Of a DNA stretch of 6,179 bases, positions 5,601 to 6,179 are shown piece after piece. The stretch comes from Methylotenera sp. GTDB lineage: Bacteria; Pseudomonadota; Gammaproteobacteria; Burkholderiales; Methylophilaceae. The notes under the pieces were generated by a model. That model did not search any database and had not been told where the DNA came from. It worked only from the letters and a program-made list of their open reading frames with translations. The position numbers and the translations under genes were made by a program. The stretch lies in the NCBI GenBank assembly GCA_013816325.1, contig JACDEP010000060.1, positions 5,928 to 12,106 of the forward strand, given 5' to 3'. Each line of letters starts with the position of its first letter. The first letter of the stretch is position 1.

Positions 5601-5661
5601 GCCTAACGACGTGAGTTAAGCCACGCCGCAAAGCAGGTTCGGGTTGAATAACGTGTTAGAA
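5601..5661 (-). mobile_element. Integron attC-like recombination site (59-base element)
   Basis: Read on the minus strand, the 61 bases are ordered as in attC sites: R'' TTCTAAC (5661-5655), spacer, L'' TTCAACC (5648-5642), a 19-base centre, L' GGCTTAA (5622-5616), spacer, R' GTTAGGC (5607-5601). R' fits GTTRRRY exactly; R'' fits RYYYAAC except its first base. CTAAC pairs with GTTAG and ACGT with ACGT. L'' and L' pair imperfectly, with an unpaired C in L'', like the asymmetric extra base that gives attC its polarity. The 3' half, GGCTTAACTCA then GTTAGGC, closely resembles attC sites of class 1 integron cassettes such as aadA. The stop codon of the MAPEG gene lies inside R'', as is common in cassettes. 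Recombination would occur between G5607 and T5606. Confidence 0.82.
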
Positions 5662-6171
5662 AACAACTTTGCTTAAAAGTAGCCATAGTTGCCAAATGAG
5701 GAGCAACACAGTGGGATAAAACGTAAGCGCAAAGCCAAGTGCGCGGGCGCCAGCCCCTCTCTGATACGTGGTAAAAAATAGTATGCGCCCTAGCAAGAAG
5801 GTGAAAGCGCAAACGGGCACAGCAGCTTGAAGGTTGTTGGACGAGCTGAATAACGCGGCGAGATAAACAGGGATGGCCAACGTAAGTTGCTCCAATGTGT
5901 TTTGCAGTAGTGCTTGCAAGAGCTTGGCTCGATCGGTACCGGATGTAAGCGCGCTACCGTCGATGTCTGCAGGTGTGAAAAAACGTTGCTTAGCCAGGCG
6001 TGCTATGGCCACGCAAAGTGCAGTAACCGGAAGCAGAAGGCTGCTACTGATGCGTACCGACGTGTCAAAACGGATAAACAACGCTGATCCGAAACAGACC
6101 ACAAGCAGCGAAATCACCAGTCCGACGGCCATCCCGAACACCACACCACGCTGCTTTTGGTCTAGATGCAC
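5656..6171 (-). CDS. MAPEG-type integral membrane protein, probable integron cassette gene
   Basis: The frame starts at GTG 6171, but it stays open to the window edge, so the true start may lie outside. The 171-residue product has about five hydrophobic segments (roughly 9-33, 42-60, 92-109, 115-133, 145-168). NTLEQLTLAIPVY (91-103, Glu94) and LLGRILFFTTY (126-136, Arg129) followed by an arginine before GFALTFYP match the MAPEG pattern. That family includes membrane glutathione transferases and eicosanoid enzymes, but many bacterial members have no known substrate, so no reaction is assigned. The N-terminal 70 residues are longer than the minimal family domain. The stop TAA (5658-5656) lies within the R'' box of the attC-like site, marking it as a cassette gene. 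Sampled lines are 50-55% GC, above the atp genes. Confidence 0.78.
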   Translation of the reverse strand: MHLDQKQRGVVFGMAVGLVISLLVVCFGSALFIRFDTSVRISSSLLLPVTALCVAIARLAKQRFFTPADIDGSALTSGTDRAKLLQALLQNTLEQLTLAIPVYLAALFSSSNNLQAAVPVCAFTFLLGRILFFTTYQRGAGARALGFALTFYPTVLLLIWQLWLLLSKVVF

Positions 6172-6179
6172 GATGAATC

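Noticed and set aside
5603..5812. Minus-strand open frame of 69 residues across the attC-like site and the MAPEG 3' end
   Set aside because: It is in another frame of the MAPEG gene, runs into the recombination site and has no family features.

Overview
The window looks like a betaproteobacterial chromosome, most plausibly Methylophilaceae or a relative. The evidence is the ATP synthase proteins: the beta subunit carries DELSPED where E. coli has DELSEED (a form I associate with betaproteobacteria), and the genes are moderately AT-rich. This placement rests on recognising the proteins by eye, not on a search.

Left part (1-3802, plus strand): the 3' end of the F1Fo ATP synthase operon in the usual order atpA (3' part only), atpG, atpD, atpC, closed by a strong intrinsic terminator. 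The genes build the F1 head (alpha, gamma, beta, epsilon). The gaps between them lengthen downstream (47, 75 and 142 bases) and contain hairpins. The gamma subunit has about 22 extra residues at the place where the chloroplast gamma subunit carries its redox-regulatory insert.

Middle part (3931-5132, minus strand): a two-gene unit converging on the atp operon. It encodes a short BLUF blue-light sensor and an EAL-type cyclic-di-GMP phosphodiesterase, joined by a 4-base ATGA stop/start overlap. All flavin-site and metal/catalytic residues are present. Together the two proteins are 400 residues long, about the size of the fused BLUF-EAL proteins BlrP1 and YcgF/BluF, so this is a split version of that light-controlled c-di-GMP module. 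Sampled lines are 57-60% GC, against 35-43% in the atp genes. I would have expected glmU after atpC, but it is absent here.

Right part (5133-6179): about 470 bases without a convincing gene, holding a candidate promoter for the BLUF-EAL unit, a 17-base-period tandem repeat and a strongly A/C-biased stretch. This is followed by a site with the architecture of an integron attC (5601-5661, minus orientation) and a membrane protein gene of the MAPEG type, whose stop codon lies inside the attC R'' box. The MAPEG gene is therefore best read as an integron gene cassette. A second perfect R'-type heptamer, GTTAGGC, lies 6 bases after the EAL stop codon, so the BLUF-EAL segment is bounded on both sides by the same heptamer in the same orientation. 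No integrase gene is visible. The most interesting reading is an accessory, possibly integron-derived, blue-light/c-di-GMP module inserted directly downstream of the atp operon.
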